Of a stretch of 64,000 nucleotides of DNA, positions 24,973-34,384 are shown piece after piece. The DNA is from Janthinobacterium sp. PAMC25594 (GTDB taxonomy: Bacteria > Pseudomonadota > Gammaproteobacteria > Burkholderiales > Burkholderiaceae_D). How positions within the stretch are numbered: position 1 is the stretch's first letter; every line of letters starts with the position of its first letter. Under the pieces are notes generated by a model, which ran no database searches, was not told the DNA's origin, and was given only the letters and a program-made list of their open reading frames with translations. Location of the stretch: NCBI RefSeq assembly GCF_019443505.1, contig NZ_CP080377.1, forward strand, positions 6,324,001-6,388,000, written 5' to 3'. The position numbers were made by a program, and so were the translations under genes.

Positions 24973-26421
24973 ATGCATACCACCCTGACTGGCGCGCCAC
25001 TGCGCCGTTCCGCTTTATTCATCGCCCTTGGCTGCGCCGTCAGCGCCGGCGCCTTTGCCGCCGCGCCAGGCAATGCGCCGCAGGCGCTGGCGCAGGTGCG
25101 CGACACGGCGCTGCAAAGCGACTGGGCGTATGCCCGCCTGGCCGACATGACGGATCTGATCGGCCCGCGCCTGTCCGGTTCCGCCGGCGCGGCCGCCGCC
25201 GTGCGGCAGGTGGCCGAGACCATGCGCCAGCTGGGCGCCACCGTCACCTTGCAGCCCGTGAAAGTGCCGCACTGGGTGCGCGGTGTGGAAACGGCGGAAA
25301 TCGTCGACTATGCGGGCCGTCCGCAGGGCGTGTCGCAGCGCGTGGTGCTGACCGCCCTGGGCGGTTCGGGCGCCACCCCGGCCACCGGCCTGACGGCGCC
25401 CGTGATCATCGTCAAGAGCCTGGAAGAACTCAAGGCGCGCGCGTCGGAAGTGAAGGACGCCATCGTGCTGATCGACACGCCGTTCGACCAGGAGATGGCC
25501 GAGCGGGGCCTGGCCGGCGTCACCTACGGCCAGGGTTCGCGCTTCCGTTTCAATGGACCGAAGGCGGCGGCCGACCTGGGCGCGGCCGCCGCGCTGGTGC
25601 GCTCGGTCGGCGGCGCGAACTTCCGCATCCCGCACGCGGGCGCCACGGGCCTGGATGAGAATAAACGTATTCCCGCCGCCGCCGTCACCGTGGAAGACGC
25701 CTTGCTGATCGGCCGCCTGGCCGCGCGCGGCCCGCTGAAAATGCATCTGACCCTGACGCCGCAAAACCTGCCCGAGGCGGACAGCTACAACGTCATCGCC
25801 GACTGGCCGGGCACGGACAAGGCCGACGAAGTGGTGGTGGTCTCGGGCCACCTCGATTCCTGGGACCTGGCGACGGGTGCGCACGACGACGGCGCCGGCG
25901 TTGTGGCGGCCATGGGCGTGCTGGAAACCCTGAAAAAGCTCGACTATCGCCCGCGCCGCACCATCCGCGTGATCGCCTGGATGAACGAGGAAAACGGCGG
26001 CCGTGGCGGCCAGGCTTATTTCGAGGCCCACAAGCAGGCGCTCGGCAAACAATATGCGGCCATCGAGATGGACAGCGGCGCCGGCCGCCCGTTCGGCATC
26101 CTCGCCAGCGTGGCGCCGAAGTCGGAAAAACTGTTCGCACCGCTGCGCGCCGCCCTGCAACCGATGGGCGCGCACGCGTTCACGCGCCGCGACGCGCTGG
26201 GCACGGGCGACTTGCACCGCCTGGAAACGGGCGGCGTGCCCAGCTTCGAGCCGCTGGTCGACAGCCACAACTACTTCCACTACCACCACACGGCGGCCGA
26301 CACCCTGGACAAGGTCGACCCGGAAAACCTGAAGCGCAACGTGGCGCTGATGTCGTCGCTGGCCTGGTTCCTGGCCAATATCGACGGCGAGATCGGGCGC
26401 GCGCCGGAGCAGGGCGAGTAA
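24973..26421 (+). CDS. Exported M28-family zinc aminopeptidase/carboxypeptidase
   Basis: 482 residues. A signal peptide (to about residue 30, GAFAAA-PG) precedes a PA-type insertion (about 130-220) and the M28 catalytic domain. Zinc ligands are visible in SGHLDSWD (about 293), GAHDDGAG (about 304), WMNEENGG (catalytic Glu near 338), EMDSGAG and HYHHTAADT (His near 437). The layout matches plasma-glutamate-carboxypeptidase-like enzymes, which are peptide-degrading. Six bases separate it from the LysR gene, so the two are co-transcribed. Confidence 0.87.
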   Translation: MHTTLTGAPLRRSALFIALGCAVSAGAFAAAPGNAPQALAQVRDTALQSDWAYARLADMTDLIGPRLSGSAGAAAAVRQVAETMRQLGATVTLQPVKVPHWVRGVETAEIVDYAGRPQGVSQRVVLTALGGSGATPATGLTAPVIIVKSLEELKARASEVKDAIVLIDTPFDQEMAERGLAGVTYGQGSRFRFNGPKAAADLGAAAALVRSVGGANFRIPHAGATGLDENKRIPAAAVTVEDALLIGRLAARGPLKMHLTLTPQNLPEADSYNVIADWPGTDKADEVVVVSGHLDSWDLATGAHDDGAGVVAAMGVLETLKKLDYRPRRTIRVIAWMNEENGGRGGQAYFEAHKQALGKQYAAIEMDSGAGRPFGILASVAPKSEKLFAPLRAALQPMGAHAFTRRDALGTGDLHRLETGGVPSFEPLVDSHNYFHYHHTAADTLDKVDPENLKRNVALMSSLAWFLANIDGEIGRAPEQGE

Positions 26422-26427
26422 GCGCCA

Positions 26428-27333
26428 ATGTCGCTACCCGACTTGAACCTGTTGATCACCCTTGACGTGCTGCTGGCCGAAGGCAGCGTCACGCGCGCGG
26501 CGCGGCGCTTGCGTTTGAGTCCATCGGCCATGAGCCGCGCCCTGGCGCGCCTGCGCGAGACAACCGGCGATCCCTTGCTGGTGCGCGCCGGGCGTGAACT
26601 GGTGCCCACGCCGCGCGCGCTGGAGCTGCGTGAAAGAGTGGGGCCCCTGTTAGGCGAGGTGCTGGCCGTGCTGGGTCCGGCGGAGCAGCTGGACCCGCGC
26701 CAGCTGGCGCAAACATTTACGCTGCGTTCGAGCGACGGCTTCGTGGAAAATTTCGGCCCGGCGCTGTTCGCGCATATCGGCGCGCAAGCGCCCGGCGTGC
26801 GCCTGCGCTTCGTGCAAAAGCTGGACCGCGAAAGCGTGCAGCTGCGCGAGGGCAGCATCGACCTGGAAACGGGCGTGATCGGCAGTTTCACCAGCCCGGA
26901 AGTGCGCACGCGCAGGCTGTTCGGCGACCGTTTCGTGGGCGTGGTGCGCAGCGGCCATGCGCTGGCGCAAGGCGAGATCAGCGCCGAGCGTTACGCGGCC
27001 GGCCAGCACGTGCTGGTGGCGCGGCGCGACCAGGATACGGGGCCGATGGACGACGCCCTGGCCGCGCTGGGACTGCAGCGCACGATCGCCAGCATCGTCG
27101 GCGGCTTTACGGCGGCGCTGGCGCTGGCCGCCGGCTCCGACCTGATCGCCACCGTGCCGGAACGGCATACGGGCAATCTGCGCGCCGGCATGTTCAGTTT
27201 TGCGCTGCCGTTAGGCATGCCCGACCTGACCGTGTCGCTGATGTGGCATCCGCGCATGGATGCCGACCCGGCCCACCGCTGGCTGCGCGGCTGTGTGGTC
27301 GACGCCTGCGCGGGCCACACAGGCGGGGCCTGA
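26428..27333 (+). CDS. LysR-family transcriptional regulator
   Basis: 301 residues. The N-terminal winged helix (about 3-62; LLITLDVLLAEGSVTRAARRLRLSPSAMSRALARLRETTGDPLLVR) is followed by a PBP-like effector domain (about 90-295). It is joined to the M28 peptidase gene and ends 21 bp from the convergent MFS pump gene. The pump is a plausible target but no operator was recognised. Effector unknown. Confidence 0.88.
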   Translation: MSLPDLNLLITLDVLLAEGSVTRAARRLRLSPSAMSRALARLRETTGDPLLVRAGRELVPTPRALELRERVGPLLGEVLAVLGPAEQLDPRQLAQTFTLRSSDGFVENFGPALFAHIGAQAPGVRLRFVQKLDRESVQLREGSIDLETGVIGSFTSPEVRTRRLFGDRFVGVVRSGHALAQGEISAERYAAGQHVLVARRDQDTGPMDDALAALGLQRTIASIVGGFTAALALAAGSDLIATVPERHTGNLRAGMFSFALPLGMPDLTVSLMWHPRMDADPAHRWLRGCVVDACAGHTGGA

Positions 27334-27354
27334 CGCCGCTGGCACGGGCGGGCA

Positions 27355-28800
27355 TCATGCGGCCTCTCCAGCCCTGCTCAGGGCGCGGCCGAGCGCGAAA
27401 ATGGCCAGCGCGGCGAGTATCAGCGCGCTGGCGACGGCAAAGGTGGCGTGCATGCCACGGATCATGGCGGCTGGCTGCGCGTCGGTGATATCGCTGGCGC
27501 CGGCAGCGAAGACGGCGCCCATCACGGAGGCGCCCGTGACGAGGCCCAGATTGCGCGACAGATTGAGCATGCCCGAGATAACGCCGCGCTGCTCGGGAAC
27601 GATATCGCCCATCACGGCGGTATTGTTGGCTGCCTGGAACAGCGCGTAGCTGGCCGTGAGCAGCATGATCGGCGCGACATAGCCGGGGATGCCCAGGCTG
27701 GCGGGCAGCAGCGCCAGCGCCAGGCAGGCGCCGGCCGCGCCGCACAGGCCCGCGCCGCCCATGCGCTGTGCGCCGTAGCGGTCCACCAGCCAGCCGGACG
27801 GCACGCCGCAGAACGCCGCCACCAGCGGCCCGGCCGCCAGCACCATGCCGGTGACGGCCGTGCCCAGGCCCAGGCCGCGCGCCAGGTAGAAAGGACCGAC
27901 CACCAGGGTGGACATCATGACCGTCGACACCAGCATGCTGGTCGCCAGGCCGGCGCTGAGCACGGGCGCGCGCAGCATGGCCAGGCGGATCAGCGGCGCC
28001 GGCGCCTTCAGTTCGACCCGGACGAACAGCACGGCGCCCACGCAGGCGGCCAGCAGCAGCGCCACGTTGCGTGCGCCGAAATGGCCGCGGCCCAGGGTCA
28101 TGGCCAGCGCATACGCGCCCAGGGTCAGCGCCAGCAGCACGGTGCCGCGGTGGTCGAACACGGGGCGCTTGGCGTGCGCGCCGCGCTGGTCGGCCGGCAG
28201 GTAGCGCCAGGCCAGCAGCAGCGCCACGGCAGCCAGCGGCACGTTGACGAGGAAAATGGCTTGCCAGCCGAAGCGCGCAATCAGCAGGCCGCCCAGCGCG
28301 GGGCCGAGCGTGGTGCCAACCGCCGACATGGTGCCGAGCAGGCCCATGGCGCTGCCCGTCCTGGCCTTGGGTACGGTGCTGCCGACAAAGGCTATCGTCA
28401 GCGCCATCATGACGGAAGCGCCCAGGCCCTGCAGGGCGCGCGCTGCAACCAGCAGCCACAAGGTGGGCGCCAGGGCGCACAGGATGGAGGCCATGGCAAA
28501 CAGCGCGATGCCGGCCAGCAGCAGGCGGCGCCGTCCGAGCATGTCGCCGAGGCGGCCCACGCTGACGATCAGGGCGGTGATCGTCAGCAGATACGCCAGC
28601 ACGATCCATTGCACATCCTGGAACGGTGCCTGCAGGGCCTTGGCCATGTCGGGCAAGCCCACGTTGGCGATGCTGGTGCCCAGCGCGGGCAGCAGCATCG
28701 CCAGGGACAGGCTGGCAAGCGCGCCGCGCACGGGTGTGGTGACGCTACCGGCTTCGGTGGCCTGCTGCTCGGGTGGAGCGGGTTTTGACGGTGGTTGCAT
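27355..28800 (-). CDS. MFS drug/H+ antiporter of the DHA2 (EmrB/QacA) family
   Basis: 481 residues with about 14 hydrophobic segments. Motif A is GRLGDMLGRRRLLLAG (about 82-97); motif C-like sequence is GLLGTMSAVGTTLGPALGGLL (about 148-168). The N-terminal SIANVGLPDMAKAL is typical of DHA2 efflux pumps. Substrate cannot be determined. It is convergent with the LysR regulator. Confidence 0.87.
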   Translation of the reverse strand: MQPPSKPAPPEQQATEAGSVTTPVRGALASLSLAMLLPALGTSIANVGLPDMAKALQAPFQDVQWIVLAYLLTITALIVSVGRLGDMLGRRRLLLAGIALFAMASILCALAPTLWLLVAARALQGLGASVMMALTIAFVGSTVPKARTGSAMGLLGTMSAVGTTLGPALGGLLIARFGWQAIFLVNVPLAAVALLLAWRYLPADQRGAHAKRPVFDHRGTVLLALTLGAYALAMTLGRGHFGARNVALLLAACVGAVLFVRVELKAPAPLIRLAMLRAPVLSAGLATSMLVSTVMMSTLVVGPFYLARGLGLGTAVTGMVLAAGPLVAAFCGVPSGWLVDRYGAQRMGGAGLCGAAGACLALALLPASLGIPGYVAPIMLLTASYALFQAANNTAVMGDIVPEQRGVISGMLNLSRNLGLVTGASVMGAVFAAGASDITDAQPAAMIRGMHATFAVASALILAALAIFALGRALSRAGEAA

Positions 28801-28922
28801 GGCGTGGTGGATCCTCGAATAGGGTCACCACATGGTACTGAGGGATATGGCATGGCGGAAGACGCATCATTTGCATTATGTTATTGCGTTTGACGCCATG
28901 TGCGGAGCGTTGCCTTCGGACT

Positions 28923-30389
28923 TCAATCTGAGTAGCCCTGCAAATCGTCCGCCGCATCGTGGCGGATGCCCCACCACGGCAGATACGCATGGTTTTCGCC
29001 GCGCGCGCGGAACCACGGCTGGTCGTGATTGATGGGCCGCACCGCGGCCGGCGGCGCGACCAGCACACCCGTGACGCTGGCTGGATCGCTGGTGCCCGCC
29101 ACCAGCACCGGCTTGCCGACGTGGTTCGCATGGGCGATGCCCAGGGCGACATTGGTCAGCGCCGTGCCGGCGCCCATTTCGCCCAGCAGTGCCGGCGTAT
29201 TGAAGGTCTGCGGCAGGAAGTCGAAGTCCGGCACTTCCAGGCTCAAGGCATGCGCCAGCTGGCGCAGCCGGTCGGAGGAGCTGGGCAACGTCCTGTTGGC
29301 GTCGTGGATGACGTAGCCAATATCGGTTTCCGTCTTGCCGCCATGGTGCGCCGCTTCGGCAAATAGCGCCTGCCAGGCCTGCACGGCGCGTGGCGGCTTG
29401 TCCTTGGCCAGTTCAAAATCGGCCATATTTTTCGTTGCCGGATAGCCTACCCACGCCAGCGCCGCCCGTTCCGTTTTGTAATCAGGGCCGGCCAGCACCA
29501 GCAGCACGAGGTTTTCATTGATCTGCATGGTTTTCGGCCGGCTCGGCGCATCCCAGTTCATGACCCACACGGTTTCCTTCGGATGCGCTTCCAGATAGGC
29601 CAGCGCGGCTTGCAGGGAGATGAAGCCTGCATTGTTGCCACCCAGGGTGATGCGCACGTCGGGTGGGGTAGCGCGGGTCCAGAGGGTGGGGAAATTGACA
29701 TTGCCGATGTTAAAGGTGTCGATGATGCGTTCGCATGTAGTGTTTTTTGCCTCTTCTAGGTCCAACTTACCCGCAGGCAGGGCATATTCGACGCGGATGC
29801 CCGCCAGTTCGCGCCAGTTCTGTTTTTGATCCTTGGGATAGACCCGATAAAAGTAGGTGGGGCTGGAGTAGTAAATGTCATGAAATAGGCTGGTTAATTT
29901 CCGCACATATTTATAGTGATAGCCCTTGAACGTTTCCGTGCCATCGAGATCGTGAGCAATGGGGGCGACGGCCTGCAAGGTACTAAAGCCCCTGGGATCC
30001 GTCCTGACCATATCGTCATTCTTGTTGGGTTTGGCCAGGCCGAGGGTCCATAGCAGTTGCCACTCGGTCGGATAGTCGAGCCGCTGAAGTGGATTGAGCC
30101 ATTGCAGGCCCACGACTTGTGCCCGGAAGGGAGCATGGGTCGTGTTTTTTGGGAGATCGTCTTCTTTCTGCGCAGGTTGTGCTGCGCAGGCTGTCAATAA
30201 CGCAAACATGGTGAACGCGGCGAGCATGGGCAGCGCAAGGAACTGTTTCATGAGTTCTCCAGGTGAATGGATAGTCTGGTGACCTGCATAGCTTGGCCAG
30301 TTGAGCCAGAACGCAAGGCAAATGACAATGAAAGATACGGCGAGCGCCCAGGCCAATCGCTGGCGCGGCGTGGCAATGAACTTACGCAC
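28923..30389 (-). CDS. Tla3-type (DUF2875) T6SS lipase adaptor/partner protein
   Basis: 488 residues from ATG 30389: a membrane helix (about 13-33), then an internal ATG (residue 47, nt 30251) with GGAG six bases upstream that opens a complete lipoprotein signal, MKQFLALPMLAAFTMFALLTAC. The rest is soluble alpha/beta with GLQWLNPLQRLDYPTEWQLLWTLG and a C-terminal half rich in NVALGIAHANHVGKPVLVAG. By position and pattern I assign it to the DUF2875 family, which includes the P. aeruginosa Tle3 adaptor Tla3. It overlaps the upstream Tle3-like gene by 8 bp. Two products, membrane-anchored and lipoprotein, could arise from the two starts. Immunity function is an alternative. Confidence 0.6.
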   Translation of the reverse strand: MRKFIATPRQRLAWALAVSFIVICLAFWLNWPSYAGHQTIHSPGELMKQFLALPMLAAFTMFALLTACAAQPAQKEDDLPKNTTHAPFRAQVVGLQWLNPLQRLDYPTEWQLLWTLGLAKPNKNDDMVRTDPRGFSTLQAVAPIAHDLDGTETFKGYHYKYVRKLTSLFHDIYYSSPTYFYRVYPKDQKQNWRELAGIRVEYALPAGKLDLEEAKNTTCERIIDTFNIGNVNFPTLWTRATPPDVRITLGGNNAGFISLQAALAYLEAHPKETVWVMNWDAPSRPKTMQINENLVLLVLAGPDYKTERAALAWVGYPATKNMADFELAKDKPPRAVQAWQALFAEAAHHGGKTETDIGYVIHDANRTLPSSSDRLRQLAHALSLEVPDFDFLPQTFNTPALLGEMGAGTALTNVALGIAHANHVGKPVLVAGTSDPASVTGVLVAPPAAVRPINHDQPWFRARGENHAYLPWWGIRHDAADDLQGYSD

Positions 30390-32517
30390 CGTCAGTCCTC
30401 AGTGCAAAGTTGGTGGAAGGGTCGGCAGGCCTGGCATTCTGGCGCTCGTCAACGATGCTTTTCGGTTTTCTGGCAGGGTTGTCTTTGGCGTTAGCCCATT
30501 TGTATAAAGATGTTTTTTTGAATTCTCCGCTGTCGTAATACTCAAAAAACTCGGCGCTATCATCGGTGGCATTGAGAGGCTCTAACAACCTCCAATCCGC
30601 CGCCACCCGTAACTTGCGCAACGCCTCCTGCCTGATCGTGCACACCCCCACCGCCACGTCATACGCCAGCGCCTTTTGCGCATGCTCGGGATTGGTCATG
30701 ATGGTTGAGTGATCGGTGGCGTGGGTGTCGATGTTGGCGACCAGGTAGTTCTGGATTTCCTGCTTGCGCCAGGCATTGAATTCCTTGCTAGCCTCCTCCG
30801 GCTTGTCCACCGCCGTCACAGGCTTGCCTTTTTCGACCCAGTCGTCGCGCCTGGCCTGCATGCGCAGCATGCCATTCTGTTCGTAGCGTAGCGCCGCCTC
30901 GGCTTGCGCATCGCCCTTGCCCTGGGGACGGTAAGGCGCATATGCCTCATCGGCTTCGGCGGCGCGGTCCTTGTGCAGGGAGTCGGCCGGGGCATCGCAG
31001 CCTTCGTCAAACTGATCGCTGATGTCGGCAAAGCGCTTCGAGCGCGGCAGGAATGCCTCGGGCAGCTTGGGCGCCTTCATCGGCAGCCGCCAGGACTTGG
31101 GCGGCAGGGCGTTGATGCGCGTGCCGGCAGTCTTGGCGAGAATGATGACGATGGGCGCGAACAAAAAGGTCAGTATCTTGCGCCCGATGCCTTTGCTGGC
31201 CCGCATGCCCTTTTCGATCGAGTACTCGGCGACCAGTGAACGCGGGTGCCAGAAATCGAGGCTGTCCGGCGTCAAGGGCTGGCCATTGCGCTGCCAGATA
31301 TCGTAATCCTTTTCATTTTCCTGGCCGACAAGGTGGTTTTGCGCAAACACGCGCTGGGTGAAGACGCCGTCGCCGCCCGTATCGGCAATTTCCTGCGCCG
31401 ACATGCCGCGCCAGCCTATGCCTTGCACGGGCGTGGCGGAAATCACCTGGTCGTGCGGATTGAAATACAGGGTGACCCTGCCATAGGTGGAGCCATGCAA
31501 GCCGTAGTCTGCGCGGTCGAACGCGGCCGTATAGCTGTCCTTGCGTTCAGGCTTGCGATTGGCGCTGCACTCGTCGACAAAGGCGGCATCCTGCTGCATT
31601 GCCGTGCGGGTGCGCAGGATGTTGAAAAACGCTTTCAAGGTTTGCGTGCGTGCGGCATACTTTTGCCGGCCCGTATTGCCATGCTCATCCTTCAGATGGC
31701 CGCTGACCCAGTTTTCCGTGAAATTGCTATCGAGCAGACTGTAGGGTGGGTTGCATAGCACATAACTGTCGGCCACGGCTGACGGCCCCAGCGTTTCGCC
31801 GAGAAAGGCGGCCGCCATGGCCACCATATTGCCCTGGCTATGGCAGACGATGGTGACGGGCGCATCGTGCTGGCACGCTCTGATCGATTGTACGAGACGC
31901 GCCAAGCGCCACGCGGCGAACACAAAATACGGGCGAGGTGGACAGGCATACACTTGCCGGTCATTCGTCGGGTTCATGTGCTGGATATGCATCCACAGGA
32001 ACAATTCTTCCGACAAACCCTGGCCCCACAGATCGGGCAGGGCGCTGCAGCCGTTGGCGAACGGTCCGCCGCCCCAGTAATTCTTTTCGTTGAGATAGAT
32101 GCCGTCGCCAAATGCCTGCAATTCCTCGCCGTTGGCCTTGTAGCCCCAGCGAAAGCGGATCACGGGGGAATTGGCATCGTCCGCTTGCAGGAAGGTAGTG
32201 GCATTGCGCTTGGGGTTGAGGAAACCGTCGTCCGTCAATTCGCGTGCGTAAGTGGCGGCTTTCATCTGTCCGGCGGCCGGGCCAGGGATCGCCAGGTCCT
32301 CATCGCGGCGCTTCAGGCGGGCATTCAGCCCGGCGCACAGGCCTTGCTCGGCCTGCTCATACCATTCACCGTCGGAATTGACGCCGTGCACAAAGATGAT
32401 GATGCCGGGACGCGGCAATCGCGTGACGGCCTTGAGCAGCGCATGGCTGAACAAGGTCGTGCCTTCGGCTTCGGCGAGCAGGATGCAATTGGTATCGAGC
32501 GTAGGGTCGGGCGACAT
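30382..32517 (-). CDS. Tle3-family T6SS phospholipase effector
   Basis: 711-residue alpha/beta hydrolase. The first catalytic-domain strand is IIIFVHGVNSDGEWYEQAEQG (about 38). The nucleophile elbow is VCHSQGN (about 222-227), so Gly is replaced by Cys in the usual GxSxG. A long C-terminal part (about 440-700) fits DUF3274, found in Tle3 antibacterial lipases exported by T6SS. Gly-rich Asn motifs such as TLYFNPHDQVIS (about 350) may hold the catalytic Asp. No N-terminal PAAR, Rhs or signal peptide is seen, so delivery would need a VgrG/adaptor. GGAG precedes ATG 32517. It is followed by the Tla3-like gene; no VgrG and no separate Tli3 immunity gene lie nearby. Confidence 0.75.
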   Translation of the reverse strand: MSPDPTLDTNCILLAEAEGTTLFSHALLKAVTRLPRPGIIIFVHGVNSDGEWYEQAEQGLCAGLNARLKRRDEDLAIPGPAAGQMKAATYARELTDDGFLNPKRNATTFLQADDANSPVIRFRWGYKANGEELQAFGDGIYLNEKNYWGGGPFANGCSALPDLWGQGLSEELFLWMHIQHMNPTNDRQVYACPPRPYFVFAAWRLARLVQSIRACQHDAPVTIVCHSQGNMVAMAAAFLGETLGPSAVADSYVLCNPPYSLLDSNFTENWVSGHLKDEHGNTGRQKYAARTQTLKAFFNILRTRTAMQQDAAFVDECSANRKPERKDSYTAAFDRADYGLHGSTYGRVTLYFNPHDQVISATPVQGIGWRGMSAQEIADTGGDGVFTQRVFAQNHLVGQENEKDYDIWQRNGQPLTPDSLDFWHPRSLVAEYSIEKGMRASKGIGRKILTFLFAPIVIILAKTAGTRINALPPKSWRLPMKAPKLPEAFLPRSKRFADISDQFDEGCDAPADSLHKDRAAEADEAYAPYRPQGKGDAQAEAALRYEQNGMLRMQARRDDWVEKGKPVTAVDKPEEASKEFNAWRKQEIQNYLVANIDTHATDHSTIMTNPEHAQKALAYDVAVGVCTIRQEALRKLRVAADWRLLEPLNATDDSAEFFEYYDSGEFKKTSLYKWANAKDNPARKPKSIVDERQNARPADPSTNFALRTDGA

Positions 32518-32658
32518 ACGGGCGCTCCGTCAGCGTCAAGCAGGAAAAGGCGGCGCCAAAGTGAACTCAGGCAATCTGCACTGTATGCGGATTGCCTGAG
32601 GTGGAACTTGCGTGGTGTCAAGAAAGGCGGTGCGAGGGGCGGGGAGTGCCCCAGGCAA

Positions 32659-33516
32659 TCAGATCGCGTTCAGCGGTATTTTGAGGTAGCGCACGCCGTT
32701 GTCTTCCGGCTCGGGCAGCTTGCCCGCGTTGATGTTGACCTGGATGGCGGGCAGGATCAAGGTCGGCATGTCCAAGGTGGCATCGCGGCCCGTGCGCATG
32801 GCCACGAATTGTTCTTCCGTGATGCCGTCGCGCAAGTGGATGTTGCCGGCGCGCTGTTCCGCCACCGTCACTTCCCAGCGCGGCGCGCGGCCGTTGGGCG
32901 GATAGTCGTGGCACATGAACAGCCGCGTTTGCGGCGGCAGCGCCAGCAGGCGCTGCACGGAGCGGTACAGCAGGGATGCGGAGCCGCCTGGAAAGTCGCA
33001 GCGGGCCGAACCCACGTCCGGCATGAACAGGGTGTCGCCGACGAAGACGGCGTCGCTGATCTGGTAAGCCAGGTCGGCCGGCGTGTGGCCGGGCACGTGC
33101 AGGGCGCGCACCTCCAGCTTACCAATATGAAACACCTGGTCGGGCGCGAACAGCTGGTCGAACTGCGAGCCGTCGGCCCTGGCGTCATCCTGGTGGTAGA
33201 CGGCGGCGAAGGCCTGCTGCACCGTCTGGATGGCGGCACCGATGGCCACGTCGCCGCCCAGCTGCTGCTGCAGGTAGGGCGCCGCGGACAGGTGGTCGGC
33301 ATGCGCGTGGGTTTCCAGCAGCCAGCGGCACTGCAAGCCGTGTTCGCGCACGAAGGCGATCACCTTGTCGGCCGACGTGGTCGAGGTACGGCCCGCTTTC
33401 GGGTCGTAGTCGAGCACGGAATCGATGATGGCACAGTCCTGGCCATCGGCCTCGTACACGACATACGTGACGGTGGCGGTGGCGGGGTCGAAGAAAGCTT
33501 GGATTTGTGGGGTCAT
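32659..33516 (-). CDS. MBL-fold hydrolase, ETHE1/Blh persulfide-dioxygenase-like
   Basis: 285-residue metallo-beta-lactamase fold protein. Ligands are visible in ETHAHADH (about 69-75), VPGHTPADLAY (His about 127), FVGDTLFMPD (Asp about 148) and MCHDYPP (His about 190). The compact site with GSARCDFPGGSA and the CHDY motif match the persulfide dioxygenase/glyoxalase-II-like branch, which oxidises glutathione persulfide using one iron. The C-terminal LPAIQVNINAGKLP is also typical. It is transcribed toward tle3, 141 bp away. No rhodanese neighbour is seen. Confidence 0.78.
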   Translation of the reverse strand: MTPQIQAFFDPATATVTYVVYEADGQDCAIIDSVLDYDPKAGRTSTTSADKVIAFVREHGLQCRWLLETHAHADHLSAAPYLQQQLGGDVAIGAAIQTVQQAFAAVYHQDDARADGSQFDQLFAPDQVFHIGKLEVRALHVPGHTPADLAYQISDAVFVGDTLFMPDVGSARCDFPGGSASLLYRSVQRLLALPPQTRLFMCHDYPPNGRAPRWEVTVAEQRAGNIHLRDGITEEQFVAMRTGRDATLDMPTLILPAIQVNINAGKLPEPEDNGVRYLKIPLNAI

Positions 33517-33692
33517 CGCGGCGGCAAAGTACGAACAGGGAAGGACATTATATCGCCAGAGTACGCTAAAAAATGCTGCAAATTGACATTGAGCATGCGA
33601 AAAACAGATAAGCGGGCATGCATGCGCCCGTCACAGTCGTGCGCACCCTGGCGCTTGCAGCATGGTAACCTCATTCTTCCAAGGAGGAATTC

Positions 33693-33929
33693 ATGAACGA
33701 TATACCTGCACGCAGCGAGCAATACCGCGGTTTTACGATTTCCGTGACCCCGCAAAAGGACAACGACGATTTATGGGATTTTACCTACCGCCTGCAGCGC
33801 GAGGGCGAGAGCGCCGCGCAAGCGATCACGCGCAGCCGCACCCTGGGTGGCTATGCGGCACCTGAAACGGCTTGCACGGCCGGGATAGAAGTGGCCAGGA
33901 CGGAAGTGGATAATCTGCTGCGTCCTTGA
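33693..33929 (+). CDS. Small conserved-type hypothetical protein
   Basis: 78 residues beginning MNDIPARSEQYRGFTISVTP, preceded by a perfect AAGGAGG six bases before ATG 33693. The pattern Y-R-G-F-x-I followed by W-x-F-x-Y-R-L and a C-terminal helix (AGIEVARTEVDNLL) resembles the small protein at 34053 (Y-K-G-W-x-I, W-S-A-S-C-D-I, AVRQIDNIIA). The two may be diverged paralogues. Function unknown; no signal peptide. Confidence 0.65.
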   Translation: MNDIPARSEQYRGFTISVTPQKDNDDLWDFTYRLQREGESAAQAITRSRTLGGYAAPETACTAGIEVARTEVDNLLRP

Positions 33930-34052
33930 GCCAGCGTAAATCGTTTAGCCCGAAAGTCAGCCTGACCGCGCGCTGGCGCGTGAAACACGTCGCTAGCGGT
34001 CCCGCTTCATGCTACGATTTCCACTATTGAGTCAGTCACCAAGGAGGCACCC

Positions 34053-34301
34053 ATGGAAAACAGTTCTAAAATTCACTATAAAGGCTGGGAAATCGTTCCC
34101 CTGGCCGTGCCCACCACCGATGGCAAATGGTCGGCCAGCTGCGACATCGAACGCGCCACCGCGGAAGGCCTGGAAGTATTCGAAGGCTCGACCATGCAGT
34201 TCGTGCGCGACGACGAGGATGGCGCCATTGCCGCCGCCTGCGAAGAAGCCGTGCGCCAGATCGACAACATCATCGCCAATCCGCTGGTGCGGCTGGCTTA
34301 G
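34053..34301 (+). CDS. Small hypothetical protein, possible paralogue of the 33693 product
   Basis: 82 residues, MENSSKIHYKGWEIVPLAVP at the start, then GKWSASCDIERA, and a C-terminal helix AACEEAVRQIDNIIANP. AAGGAGG precedes ATG 34053. A strong intrinsic terminator follows at 34325-34351, isolating it from the prp operon. Soluble, acidic, no known motif. Confidence 0.68.
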   Translation: MENSSKIHYKGWEIVPLAVPTTDGKWSASCDIERATAEGLEVFEGSTMQFVRDDEDGAIAAACEEAVRQIDNIIANPLVRLA

Positions 34302-34324
34302 CTCCTGCATTTTCAGCAAACCTG

Positions 34325-34351
34325 CAGCCGGCACCCGCCGGCTGTTTTTTT
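34325..34351 (+). terminator. Intrinsic terminator
   Basis: Perfect 8-bp stem CAGCCGGC/GCCGGCTG with loop ACCC, followed by seven T (34345-34351). It closes the small-protein unit and insulates the prp promoter region. Confidence 0.92.
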
Positions 34352-34384
34352 ATGTGCGCGCCCGGTGGCAGTCTGGTCTGTTTC

